Of a stretch of 51,647 nt of DNA, positions 1 through 8,088 are shown piece by piece. Where the stretch lies: assembly GCA_021372675.1 (NCBI GenBank), contig JAJFTZ010000027.1, positions 1 to 51,647 of the forward strand, given 5' to 3'. The position numbers and the translations under genes are program-made. This stretch comes from Eubacteriales bacterium (GTDB lineage: Bacteria > Bacillota > Clostridia > Christensenellales > CAG-138). Below the pieces are notes generated by a model. The model saw only the letters and a program-made list of their open reading frames with translations. It did no database searches and had not been told where the DNA came from. Every line of letters begins with the position of its first letter. Position 1 is the first letter of the stretch.

Positions 1-3
1 CGT

Positions 4-79
4 TCCTCCTTAGCTCAGTCGGTAGAGCATGCGGCTGTTAACCGCAGTGTCGTTGGTTCGAGTCCAACAGGGGGAGCCA
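4..79 (+). tRNA. tRNA-Asn (GTT anticodon)
   Basis: A full cloverleaf can be drawn by eye. The 7-bp acceptor stem pairs TCCTCCT (4-10) with AGGGGGA (69-75). A D arm with GGTAGA, an anticodon arm with loop CTGTTAA (anticodon GTT, Asn) and a T arm with GTTCGAGTC follow. The 3' CCA is encoded at 77-79. A strong terminator begins a few bases later, so the tRNA ends its transcript. The sequence just upstream is outside the window, so other tRNAs could precede it. Confidence 0.96.
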
Positions 80-82
80 AGT

Positions 83-114
83 AAAAGAGCCACCGTTTAC
101 GGTGGCTCTTTTAT
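83..114 (+). terminator. Rho-independent terminator after tRNA-Asn
   Basis: An A-run is followed by an 11-bp stem (AAGAGCCACCG pairing with CGGTGGCTCTT) with a TTTA loop and then T residues. It sits 4-6 bases after the CCA end of the tRNA. Confidence 0.9.
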
Positions 115-177
115 TTGGTTCTTTTTACTGAATTTAACCAGCGATCTGCGTACAGCCGCATCGCGGCTGTTAACTGT

Positions 178-366
178 TGCGAAGCCGAGCGCTGCCAGTG
201 GCAGATGCAGCGGCATGTGTATGCCTACCTCCGAAAGCGTAGCATCGCTCATCAGGTGACCAACGCTTTTTTGAGCGTGGGGCTGCTTTACGAGGATGCG
301 CCGTTTCACAACTGCGTGTTCATTGGACGGAACGCTCAGGAAAGCACCATGCTTCGAAAACCATAG
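178..366 (+). pseudogene. Truncated DUF3991/Toprim-type protein fragment
   Basis: The readable part, about 60 residues ending at 366, contains HVYAYLRKRSI, then FLSVGLLYED, then HNCVFIGR and a closing MLR. That order (RxVxxYLxxxRxI, GLLYED, NCVFVG, xLRG) is what I know from the DUF3991 domain, found in primase-like or Toprim proteins of conjugative elements and large plasmids. The frame has no convincing start or ribosome site and stops right after the first domain; nothing of the Toprim half follows. I infer a decayed remnant of an integrated element. Its position directly behind a tRNA gene, a common integration target, supports this. No attachment-site repeat of the tRNA 3' end was found in the window. 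Confidence 0.5.
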
Positions 367-557
367 GTAGCCCGACATTGCAGCAAGCAGGGATACGGAT
401 CAACTTGCGGGGTTTTTGACTATGGTAATTTCCATATTTAGTGGTTAGCGGTTCACGGCCAATGCAAATCCCCATCTTTTACTTTTTAAGATAAGCTTGC
501 TGAAGAGACGCCTGTGAAGTACTATAATCGTGACATAAAACAAAAAGGACAGGGCTT
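367..557. other. Intergenic stretch before the sensor kinase
   Basis: No gene is visible. A TATAAT at 523-528 is a plausible -10 box for the downstream kinase, but no good -35 lies at the normal distance. The sequence AAAAGGACAGGGC at 543-555 supplies the ribosome site for the ATG at 558. Confidence 0.4.
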
Positions 558-2264
558 ATGGCAACAGGACCGGAATGGGCGCAGACGCTGCGGTACAAGG
601 AAAAGCTGCAAAGGCAGATATCCAGGCACAGCTTATTCGTCGTGCTCATTTGCTTTTTCAGCTTTGCAACCACCTTCGCGCTCTACATCACCGGTCAGAG
701 CCTCTATCGCGCGTATGAGAACAACCTCTGGCTGGCGGAGTCCTTCACGGCGACCTACGACGGGTATTACGACTATATCACCGACGACGACATGGCGCAG
801 ATGATGGAACGCTATTTCGAGGGCGCGGCCAGCGAGAAGGCCGTCATCCAGCAATTTTACAGTTTTGAGGGTGGAATGCTTATCGGCGGAGATATACTGT
901 TTTTCGATGCTCATGGCTCGTCGATGTTCACGACGCTCAACTCGGCTGACCTCGCGCACATCGTTGTCTTTGACCATATTATCCATAGCCACATGCTGAA
1001 AAACGAGAGCAGGGAGGTCTATAACGCGGCCTATTACCTGCGGGGAAGCAGCTCCCGCTATGCCTTCGCGCGCAATATTTATGACGATGCCGGGAGCTAC
1101 CTTGGCAGCGTCAGTATCTACCTCGACGGGGATAAATGGGACAGTCTGCTGCGCACCATGCAGGTAGACGGTGTTATAACAGACCTCTCCGGCAGCGTGA
1201 TTGCATCGAGCAACCGCAGCCTGGTCGACAATTTTAACCGCTTCAAGCCCGACTCGCCGCTGACCTACAGAACCGAAAATCACCAGTTCTGGATTCGCGA
1301 GGCGAGCGATGAGCTGCGCGCGGTCCGCTTTTATTCGCTGGTTTACGACAGCACCCTGCCCCAGTACTTCGCGCTCGGGCTGCTGACCTTCGGCATCATA
1401 GCTGTCGTCGTCATGCTTCTGGCGCGTAAGCTCGCCGTCAACATTGCCAGCCTCAATACCGCCTCCATGAGCGCACTGATGTCCGGCATTGACGAGGTGC
1501 GGGAGGCCGGCGGTGACGTGCGCATACGCCTTGAGAGTGACGATGAGTTCGCCACCATCGCGACGCATATAAATGGTATGCTCGACAGCATCAATGCCCT
1601 TAGCGAAAGAAACCTTGCGCTGGCCGAGCTCAACTCCGTTATGGAGATGAAGCAGCTGGAGGCCCAATTTGACCCGCATTTCCTGTACAACACCCTGGAG
1701 GCCATCCGCTATGCGATTCAGATCGACCCTGAGGGCGCCGACGCGGTCATAATAAAGCTAACGAAGCTTCTGCGCTACAGTATCAGCGGCGGCGAGGGAC
1801 TTGCGCGCCTGTGCGGCGACATTGCCTTCCTGCGCGATTATCTGGACATCGTAAGATTTCGTTTCGCCGAGCGCTTTTCCTATGAAATCGAGGTCGCGGA
1901 GGAATGCGCGGAGCTCCCTGTACCGAAACTGCTGCTTCAGGCGCTTGTTGAAAACAGTATCAAATATGGCTTTCACGGCAAGGGCAGGCTGCTGGTCGTT
2001 ATCCGCTGCACGCTTGAGAACGACGCTCTGCGCATGACTGTGAGCGACGACGGCACAGGTATCGGGCCCGAAAGGCTTGAAGAGATCAAAAAATACATGC
2101 AGAGCGAGCGGGGCGACGGAACTCACTACGGGCTGCATTATATCGCACGGCGCATTGCGTTGCAATATGGCCCGAAGGGCAGCGTCAGAATCGAGAGCGA
2201 GCCCGGCAAGGGGACATGTGTGGAAATTATGATAGACAGGGAGTCGTTGGGAAATGGGATATAG
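558..2264 (+). CDS. YesM/LytS-type sensor histidine kinase
   Basis: Membrane sensor kinase of 568 residues. A short cytoplasmic start is followed by membrane helix 1 (about 26-46), an extracellular sensor region of about 220 residues, helix 2 (about 269-289), a HAMP-like linker, the His_kinase (PF06580-type) domain with QFDPHFLYNTL (His374 is the expected phosphorylation site) and a HATPase domain with VENSIKYG and DDGTGIG. The organisation is that of YesM-type kinases, which usually control nearby carbohydrate ABC importers through an AraC-type partner. The next gene is such a partner and overlaps it by 11 bp. Start: ATG at 558 behind AAAAGGACAGGGC. The ligand is unknown; by context it is a sugar or sugar phosphate taken up by the importer at 3184-7275. 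Confidence 0.92.
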   Translation: MATGPEWAQTLRYKEKLQRQISRHSLFVVLICFFSFATTFALYITGQSLYRAYENNLWLAESFTATYDGYYDYITDDDMAQMMERYFEGAASEKAVIQQFYSFEGGMLIGGDILFFDAHGSSMFTTLNSADLAHIVVFDHIIHSHMLKNESREVYNAAYYLRGSSSRYAFARNIYDDAGSYLGSVSIYLDGDKWDSLLRTMQVDGVITDLSGSVIASSNRSLVDNFNRFKPDSPLTYRTENHQFWIREASDELRAVRFYSLVYDSTLPQYFALGLLTFGIIAVVVMLLARKLAVNIASLNTASMSALMSGIDEVREAGGDVRIRLESDDEFATIATHINGMLDSINALSERNLALAELNSVMEMKQLEAQFDPHFLYNTLEAIRYAIQIDPEGADAVIIKLTKLLRYSISGGEGLARLCGDIAFLRDYLDIVRFRFAERFSYEIEVAEECAELPVPKLLLQALVENSIKYGFHGKGRLLVVIRCTLENDALRMTVSDDGTGIGPERLEEIKKYMQSERGDGTHYGLHYIARRIALQYGPKGSVRIESEPGKGTCVEIMIDRESLGNGI

Positions 2265-3036
2265 GGTTCTGGTCGCGGAGGACGAGGCCATCATACGAAA
2301 AGGACTGCTCATGACCGTGGACTGGCAGGCGCAGGGATGTGACCCACCGCTGGAGGCGGGCGACGGACAGCAGGCGCTTGGCATGATACGCACCCATCAT
2401 CCCGACATAGTGCTCATTGACATCAACCTGCCCATCATGAGCGGGCTGGAGGTTCTTGAGCGCAGCGCGGAGGAATATGAGTACTCGGCGATTGTGATAA
2501 CGGGCTTTTCGGAGTTTGACTACGCCCGCCGCGCCATGCGCTGCGGTGCAAGCGATTTTTTACTCAAGCCTCTGGATTTTGACGAGCTTTACGCGGCGCT
2601 CGAAAACGCGAAGCTTGAAAAGAGGCGGCGGCAGGCCTATCGACTCTATGCGGAGACCCAGCGGCAGCTTCTCGAGGTGGATCTTTTTACCGATCTCGAG
2701 TCTATGCACCGCGAGGAGGATCCCGTTGTGGCGAGGATCATAGAGATCATGGAGGGAAACCTATCGGACAAGCTAACCATGCACGACATCGCGGCAAGTC
2801 TCAACTACAGCGAAGCGCACCTGATACGAAAATTCAAGGCCGTCACCGGCACGAATTACGGCGACTATTTAAACCGCACACGGATACAGAAGGCTGTCGG
2901 CATTCTGCGAAGCGGCGATACTGACCTGCAGAAGCTCGCCGGGGACTGCGGCTTCAGCGATTATAAGTATTTTTCGCTAGTCTTTAGAAAGTACACAGGC
3001 TGCTCTCCACGAGAATATATCAAGCTGGTGAAATAG
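2254..3036 (+). CDS. YesN-type response regulator with AraC DNA-binding domain
   Basis: Response regulator of 260 residues. The receiver domain is N-terminal: acidic pocket AEDE near residues 8-11, phosphoacceptor Asp56 in LIDINLP, and a conserved Lys in LLKPLDFDE. The C-terminal AraC-type double helix-turn-helix is at about residues 165-258, with GFSDYKYFSLVFRKYTGCSP matching the family signature. The start overlaps the kinase stop by 11 bp, so the pair is translationally coupled. Its likely target is the importer operon that begins 147 bp downstream; this is inference from YesMN systems in general. No direct-repeat operator was identified. Confidence 0.92.
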   Translation: MGYRVLVAEDEAIIRKGLLMTVDWQAQGCDPPLEAGDGQQALGMIRTHHPDIVLIDINLPIMSGLEVLERSAEEYEYSAIVITGFSEFDYARRAMRCGASDFLLKPLDFDELYAALENAKLEKRRRQAYRLYAETQRQLLEVDLFTDLESMHREEDPVVARIIEIMEGNLSDKLTMHDIAASLNYSEAHLIRKFKAVTGTNYGDYLNRTRIQKAVGILRSGDTDLQKLAGDCGFSDYKYFSLVFRKYTGCSPREYIKLVK

Positions 3037-3183
3037 GTCATATTTTTATCCGGATTAAGCATTTTTCTGTGTGTTATTCCAAGGGTCTGCTTGTTAAAGT
3101 TAATTATGGTACGATCCGGGCCAGAACAGCAAAACTCATATCGGCCAATTGACCGACCAATCGATTTTGAAGAGGAGAAAAAA

Positions 3184-4296
3184 ATGAAAAGGTTTGCGAG
3201 AATTCTATCTGTCGCACTTGTTGTCACACTGCTGTCCGCTATCTTGGCAGGCTGTGCAAACAGCGGCAACGGCTCCGGCGGCGCAGTCACCGCGAGCCCC
3301 GCGAGCATTGAGAGCACCGCGACCCCCGAACCCGAAACCCCGGCGCGTACTGACAAGCTCGTCGTCTATACCCCTAACAGCGACGACCTTTTGAATGCGA
3401 CAATCCCCCTGTTTGAAGAGATGTATGGCGTTGAGGTCGAGATCATTCAGGGCGGCGCCGGCGAGTTGCTGGCCCGTATCGACGCGGAGAAGGGTTCTCC
3501 CTACGGCGACGTCATCTACGGCGGCGGCGAGTCCATCTTTACGCAGTACAGGGACTGTCTCGAAGACTATGTCTCCCCGAACGACAGCCAGGTCAACGAA
3601 AAGTTTCGCAACGTCGCCGGCTTCTGCACGAACTATGTCATCGAAGCCCCTGTCATTATTTACAACACCGATCTCATCGGCGACATTGAGATTAAGGGCT
3701 ACATGGATCTACTGAATCCTGACCTCAAGGGTAAGATTGCCGCGGCCGATCCCTCCGCCTCGTCCTCGGCCCTGTTCCAGGTCGAGAACATGATTGCCGC
3801 ATTCGGCGGCTTTGAGTCCGAGAAAGGCTGGCAGGACTCATGGGACTACATATCCAAGCTGATTACTAACATTGATGGTAAGGTCGCCAGCGGTTCGAGC
3901 GCTGTTTGGAAGAGCGTTGCCGACGGCGAAATGATCGTGGGCCTCACCTACGAAGAAGCCGCCTTTAACCTTGTACGCGACGGAGCCCCCGTGCAGATCG
4001 TCTACCCCGAAGAGGGCACCTTCTTCTCCCCCACACCCGTAGCGATCATCAAGAACGGCCCGAATAACGAGAACGCTAAGCTCTTTGTCGATTTTCTGAT
4101 CAGCAAGGAAGGCCAGGAGGCCATCGCGGCCATGGGCAGCAGCCGCCCCGTACGTGACGACGTGCAGCTGCACGAATCCATCGCACCCAACTCCGAGATC
4201 TACTCCGTTACCGTGGACGAAGCCTACATGTATACGATTGTCGATACCATCAAGGAGACCTATCAGGATCTCTTCGCGGATCTGTTTCCAGGTTAA
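3184..4296 (+). CDS. FbpA/AfuA-type ABC substrate-binding lipoprotein
   Basis: Extracellular binding protein of 370 residues (extracellular solute-binding family 1/6, the fold of ferric-iron and sugar-phosphate binders). The N terminus is a lipoprotein signal peptide with lipobox LAGC, Cys24 being the lipidation site, then a Ser/Thr/Pro-rich linker and the mature domain starting near KLVVYTPNSDD. Start: the ATG at 3184 follows GAAGAGGAGAAAA; an upstream in-frame TTG at 3091 would put an unlikely extension before the signal peptide. Annotation pipelines would probably call it an iron(III) binder. The neighbouring FrlB, FrlC, NagB-like and BtpA genes point instead to a sugar or sugar phosphate, as for AfuA. 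The ligand cannot be read from the sequence. Confidence 0.88.
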   Translation: MKRFARILSVALVVTLLSAILAGCANSGNGSGGAVTASPASIESTATPEPETPARTDKLVVYTPNSDDLLNATIPLFEEMYGVEVEIIQGGAGELLARIDAEKGSPYGDVIYGGGESIFTQYRDCLEDYVSPNDSQVNEKFRNVAGFCTNYVIEAPVIIYNTDLIGDIEIKGYMDLLNPDLKGKIAAADPSASSSALFQVENMIAAFGGFESEKGWQDSWDYISKLITNIDGKVASGSSAVWKSVADGEMIVGLTYEEAAFNLVRDGAPVQIVYPEEGTFFSPTPVAIIKNGPNNENAKLFVDFLISKEGQEAIAAMGSSRPVRDDVQLHESIAPNSEIYSVTVDEAYMYTIVDTIKETYQDLFADLFPG

Positions 4297-4419
4297 CATC
4301 GGGCGCTGAGGCACTGAGTGAGTTTTTGAAGAACTCCCTCCATCGCCCTTCCCATGCCGAGGTTTGGCGCTCAAAACGGCGAGTTTCGCCTATCTGCTGA
4401 GCGCCAGGTATTGATTCCC

Positions 4420-4452
4420 AAGGCGTTCGGGAATTCACTTTCCGAACGCCTT
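4420..4452 (+). other. GC-rich hairpin after the binding-protein gene
   Basis: A perfect 11-bp stem, AAGGCGTTCGG pairing with CCGAACGCCTT, encloses an 11-base loop. It has no T-run, so it is not a classical terminator. It stands between the binding-protein gene and the ATPase gene, where such hairpins often protect the upstream message. A second imperfect hairpin (GTCGGCAAGCCGAC region, 4488-4516) lies just before the ATPase start. Confidence 0.6.
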
Positions 4453-4540
4453 TCGCTTCCAGCTTTGCGGAGCGGAAGATCTTTTGTCGGCAAGCCGACG
4501 AGTCGGCTTTGCCGGCGATCTGAACGACTGGAGACTGAAA

Positions 4541-5611
4541 ATGAGCAAAATCAGCATTGTCAACGCTGTTAAGCGCTACGGCGACAACACCGTCATCCCG
4601 GGGCTCACGCTTGATATCAAGGAGGGTGAATTCTTTACACTGCTTGGCCCGTCCGGCTGCGGCAAGACGACCCTTTTGCGCATGATTGCCGGCTTTAACT
4701 CCATAGAGGGCGGCGACTTCTATTTCAACGACACCCGAATTAACGACATAGACCCGAGCAAGCGCAACATCGGTATGGTTTTTCAAAACTACGCGATCTT
4801 CCCGCATCTCACCGTGCGGCAGAATGTCGCCTATGGGCTAAAAAATCGCAAGGTGCCAAAGAACATCATCCAGACGGAGACCGACCGCTTTCTAAAGATG
4901 ATGCAGATCGACGGCTTTGCCGACCGGCTTCCGGATAAGCTCTCCGGAGGGCAGCAGCAGCGCGTGGCGCTGGCTCGCGCGCTCGTCATCAAGCCCGATG
5001 TGCTGCTGATGGACGAACCGCTCTCGAACCTTGATGCAAAGCTCAGGCTCGAGATGCGCGTTGCCATACGTGAAATCCAGCGCGAAGTCGGCATTACGAC
5101 CGTGTATGTCACGCACGATCAGGAGGAAGCCATGTCGATCAGCGACGTCATCGCCGTCATGGACGGCGGCCTCATACAGCATATCGGCACCCCGCGAGAA
5201 ATCTATCAGCGCCCGAACAACGAATTTGTGGCGACCTTTATCGGACGGACGAATATGCTCACGGCGGCGCTCGAAAACGGCGCGCTGCGCTTTAGCAACG
5301 GCAGTGTCTTCTCCTACGACTCGTGGAGGGGCTTCGAAAGCGGCGAGGTGCGCGTGGCCGTGCGGCCCGAGGAATTTTCTATCGGGGACGAACAGAGCGG
5401 CGCCCTCGGGGGCACCGTTGTAGACATCGTGTACCTCGGGCTCAACACGCACTACTTAATCGACTTAGATGCCGGTGGGCGCGTCGAGGTCATAAGGGAG
5501 TCGGTCATAAGCGATCCGATCCGGCGGGGCGGGCGCGTCTGCCTCAACATAAACTGCGAGAAAATAAACATCTTCACACCCGACGGCAGAGAAAATCTGC
5601 TCCTGAGGTGA
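4541..5611 (+). CDS. ABC importer ATPase (FbpC/PotA/AfuC type)
   Basis: ATP-hydrolysing subunit of 356 residues. Walker A GPSGCGKTT lies near residue 36, the signature LSGGQQQR and Walker B VLLMDEP with the D-loop NLD follow, and the switch His is in VTHDQEEA. A C-terminal TOBE-type domain of about 110 residues follows, as in the Fbp/Pot/Mal group. The start at 4541 is the first ATG of the conserved domain (MSKISIVN); the 57-bp in-frame extension upstream overlaps a hairpin and has no ribosome site. The permease follows after 5 bp. Together with the lipoprotein and the double permease it forms a complete importer. Confidence 0.93.
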   Translation: MSKISIVNAVKRYGDNTVIPGLTLDIKEGEFFTLLGPSGCGKTTLLRMIAGFNSIEGGDFYFNDTRINDIDPSKRNIGMVFQNYAIFPHLTVRQNVAYGLKNRKVPKNIIQTETDRFLKMMQIDGFADRLPDKLSGGQQQRVALARALVIKPDVLLMDEPLSNLDAKLRLEMRVAIREIQREVGITTVYVTHDQEEAMSISDVIAVMDGGLIQHIGTPREIYQRPNNEFVATFIGRTNMLTAALENGALRFSNGSVFSYDSWRGFESGEVRVAVRPEEFSIGDEQSGALGGTVVDIVYLGLNTHYLIDLDAGGRVEVIRESVISDPIRRGGRVCLNINCEKINIFTPDGRENLLLR

Positions 5612-5616
5612 CGCAT

Positions 5617-7275
5617 ATGCTTAAAACCGGAAAGCATCGGTTCGATATCTGGGGCATAATCACCATTTTGCTGATCATATTCTACGCCCTGTTCTTTATT
5701 TATCCCATGGCCCACCTAGCAAGAATGGCCTTTACCGATACGTCCACGGGCGAATTTGGATTTAGCAATTTCATAAAATTTTTCGCAAAGCCCTACTACT
5801 CGATCACGCTTAAAAACAGCTTTAAGGTCTCGATCGCGGCGACGGTCACGACCATGCTGATAGGCGTGCCGCTGGCGTATTTCTTCTCGATTTACAGGAT
5901 CCGGGGGAAGAAAATACTGCAGATGCTCATCATCATCTCATCCATGTCCGCGCCCTTTGTCGGCGCCTACGCCTGGATTTTGATGATGGGCAGGAGCGGC
6001 GTGCTGACACAGCTCTTCGCAAATGTCCTCGGAGTCACACTGCCCGGCATCTACGGCTTTGGCGGCATGTTGCTCGTCTTCACGACACAGATGTTCTCGC
6101 TCGTGTTCCTGTATGTGCAGGGCGCAATGAAGAAGATGGACAAGTCGCTTTTGGAGGCCAGCCTCAACCTTGGTACCGGCCGGATAAAGCGTTTTTTTGA
6201 GATCGTTTTGCCGCTCATCGTACCCACAATTTTAGCGAGCGCCCTGCTCGTCTTCATGCGCGTGCTGTCCGACTTCGGTACGCCCATGCTCATTGGCGAG
6301 GGCTACCGCACCTTTCCGGTCGCGCTCTATAACGAGTTTGTGGGCGAGGTATCTCAAAACAAGGGCTTTGCCTCCGCCATCGCGCTTATTGCCATCGTCA
6401 TCACGACGGTGATCTTTCTCGCCCAGAAGTATGTCACAAACAGAAAATCCTTCTCCATGAACGCGCTCAACCCCATTGAGCCCGTGAAGGCGAAGGGCCT
6501 CACAAATGTGCTCGTGCATGTGTTTTCCTACTTTGTCGTGGGCATCGCCATCCTGCCGCAGCTGTACGTGTTTTGTACTTCCTTCTTTAAGACCCGCGGC
6601 GTGCTTTTTATCGACGGCTACTCCTTGGACAGCTACAGGAATATATTTGACAAGCTCGGCAAAAGCGTCTCGAACACGCTGATAATACCCGGCCTGGCCT
6701 TGGTCTGCGTAATTGTGCTGGCCGTCATGGTCGCCTATACGACCGTGCGCCGGCGCAATGTCCTGACCGGCGCCGTCGACATGCTGTCGATGATCCCCTA
6801 TATCATCCCCGGCACCGTGCTGGGTATCGCTCTGCTGACCTCGTTTAACAGCAAGCCGCTGTTCTTGTCCGGCGGGATATTCATCATGGTGCTGGCGCTT
6901 GTCATCCGGCGGCTTCCGTACACCATCCGCTCCTCCGCCGGCATACTGCACCAACTGCCGATCAGCACGGAGGAGGCCTCCATTTCCTTGGGCGCGAGCA
7001 AGATGAAGACCTTCTGGCGCATCACGATCCCCATGATGTCCTCCGGCATCATCTCGGGTGCGATTTTGAGCTGGGTAACCATGATAACCGAGCTCTCCAC
7101 CGCGATGATCCTCTATACCGGGCGCACAAAGACGCTCACCGTCGCCGTCTACGAACAAATTATCCGCGGGAACTACGGCATTGCTGCCGCGCTCTCTACG
7201 GTGCTGACCGTCTTCACCGTTGTCTCCCTGCTCGTCTTCAATAAGATCAGCGGGGGCGATGATATTACCATGTAG
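5617..7275 (+). CDS. Fused double-domain ABC permease (FbpB/AfuB type)
   Basis: Inner-membrane permease of 552 residues with two successive Binding_protein_dep_transp_1 domains, each with about six membrane helices. EAA-type loops are seen as EASLNLGTGRIKRFFEIVLP (first half) and EEASISLGASKMKTFWRITI (second half). One chain therefore supplies both halves of the pore, the layout known for FbpB and AfuB. The start at 5617 is preceded by TGAGGTGA, which overlaps the ATPase stop. Two permease halves in one chain, together with a family 1/6 binding protein, exclude a CUT1 sugar importer. Confidence 0.92.
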   Translation: MLKTGKHRFDIWGIITILLIIFYALFFIYPMAHLARMAFTDTSTGEFGFSNFIKFFAKPYYSITLKNSFKVSIAATVTTMLIGVPLAYFFSIYRIRGKKILQMLIIISSMSAPFVGAYAWILMMGRSGVLTQLFANVLGVTLPGIYGFGGMLLVFTTQMFSLVFLYVQGAMKKMDKSLLEASLNLGTGRIKRFFEIVLPLIVPTILASALLVFMRVLSDFGTPMLIGEGYRTFPVALYNEFVGEVSQNKGFASAIALIAIVITTVIFLAQKYVTNRKSFSMNALNPIEPVKAKGLTNVLVHVFSYFVVGIAILPQLYVFCTSFFKTRGVLFIDGYSLDSYRNIFDKLGKSVSNTLIIPGLALVCVIVLAVMVAYTTVRRRNVLTGAVDMLSMIPYIIPGTVLGIALLTSFNSKPLFLSGGIFIMVLALVIRRLPYTIRSSAGILHQLPISTEEASISLGASKMKTFWRITIPMMSSGIISGAILSWVTMITELSTAMILYTGRTKTLTVAVYEQIIRGNYGIAAALSTVLTVFTVVSLLVFNKISGGDDITM

Positions 7276-7287
7276 GGGGATTGTGTA

Positions 7288-8034
7288 ATGAGATTTACGG
7301 ACATTTTTCCCGGGCCCTTGCCCATTTTAGGCATGCTGCACCTAAAGGGCGGCAGTCCCGCGGACATCCTGGAGTGCGCCATACGCGAGAGCGATATCAT
7401 GTACGCAGCGGGCGTGGACGCCGTCATTGTGGAGGACTATTTCGGCAGCGCGGACGACGCGGAGCGCGTCCTCAAATGGCTCAGTGAGAATCGCCGCAAT
7501 AAGGTCTACGGCGTCAACATACTAGACGATTTTCCGAGGAGCTACGAGTTCGCGCGGCGTTACGGCGCGCGCTTCATGCAGGTCGATTCCGTCGCCGGAC
7601 ACCTTAGGCCGCAGGACGATACATCCTACGGCGAGATGATTGCCGGATACCGCGCCGACGGGAGCATCCTTGTGCTGGGTGGCGTGCGCTTTAAGTACCA
7701 GCCTTATCTCTCAGACCGCACGCTGGCTGAAGATCTTGAAATCGGCCGCACGCGTTGCGACGCAATCGTCGTCACCGGCGTGGGCACAGGCGTGGCTACG
7801 GACATACAGAAAATCCGGGGTTTTCGTGAGATTCTGGGCTCCTTTCCGCTGATTGTGGGCGCGGGCGTCACTGTGCAAAACGCAGCCGAGACGCTTCTTG
7901 CTGTCGACGGCGCCATTGTGGGCAGCGCCTTTAAGGCCGGTGGCCTCGCTGAAAATGAAATGGACGCCGCAGGTGTTGCGGCATTTATGACCGCTGTGCG
8001 GGCACTGCGCCAAGACATGACTGCGACAGCCTAA
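7288..8034 (+). CDS. BtpA/SgcQ-family TIM-barrel protein
   Basis: Protein of 248 residues. The opening PILGMLHLKG, then a DAVIVEDYFG segment, and GAGVTVQNA with DGAIVGSAFK near the end match the BtpA/SgcQ family. That family has a phosphate-binding TIM-barrel fold; SgcQ is encoded in the E. coli sgc sugar operon and its reaction is not established. The gene follows the permease by 12 bp behind a GGGGGATTG ribosome site, so it belongs to the importer operon, and the terminator at 8041-8072 closes that operon. By position it may process the imported sugar phosphate (inference). Confidence 0.82.
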   Translation: MRFTDIFPGPLPILGMLHLKGGSPADILECAIRESDIMYAAGVDAVIVEDYFGSADDAERVLKWLSENRRNKVYGVNILDDFPRSYEFARRYGARFMQVDSVAGHLRPQDDTSYGEMIAGYRADGSILVLGGVRFKYQPYLSDRTLAEDLEIGRTRCDAIVVTGVGTGVATDIQKIRGFREILGSFPLIVGAGVTVQNAAETLLAVDGAIVGSAFKAGGLAENEMDAAGVAAFMTAVRALRQDMTATA

Positions 8035-8040
8035 AATAAG

Positions 8041-8072
8041 AAAACTCCCCCGCATGCCGGCGGGGGAGTTTT
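8041..8072. terminator. Bidirectional terminator between convergent operons
   Basis: AAAACTCCCCCGC pairs with GCGGGGGAGTTTT (13-bp stem, short loop). A and T runs on both flanks suit both the importer operon (+) and the frl operon (-). Confidence 0.92.
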
Positions 8073-8088
8073 CTTAGCCTTTATATAT

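Noticed and set aside
633..1679. Long open minus-strand frame opposite the YesM-type kinase gene
   Set aside because: The plus-strand kinase explains this DNA in full; the antisense translation has no domain and arises from high GC content.
4297..4540. Inverted repeats after the binding-protein gene considered as terminator or riboswitch
   Set aside because: No T-run follows the stems and no conserved riboswitch core is visible; they are reported as message-protecting hairpins.
3184..7275. Annotation as a ferric-iron importer
   Set aside because: The protein families allow it, but the operon context (BtpA/SgcQ, frlBC, NagB-like genes and YesMN control) favours a carbohydrate substrate; iron is kept as an alternative only.
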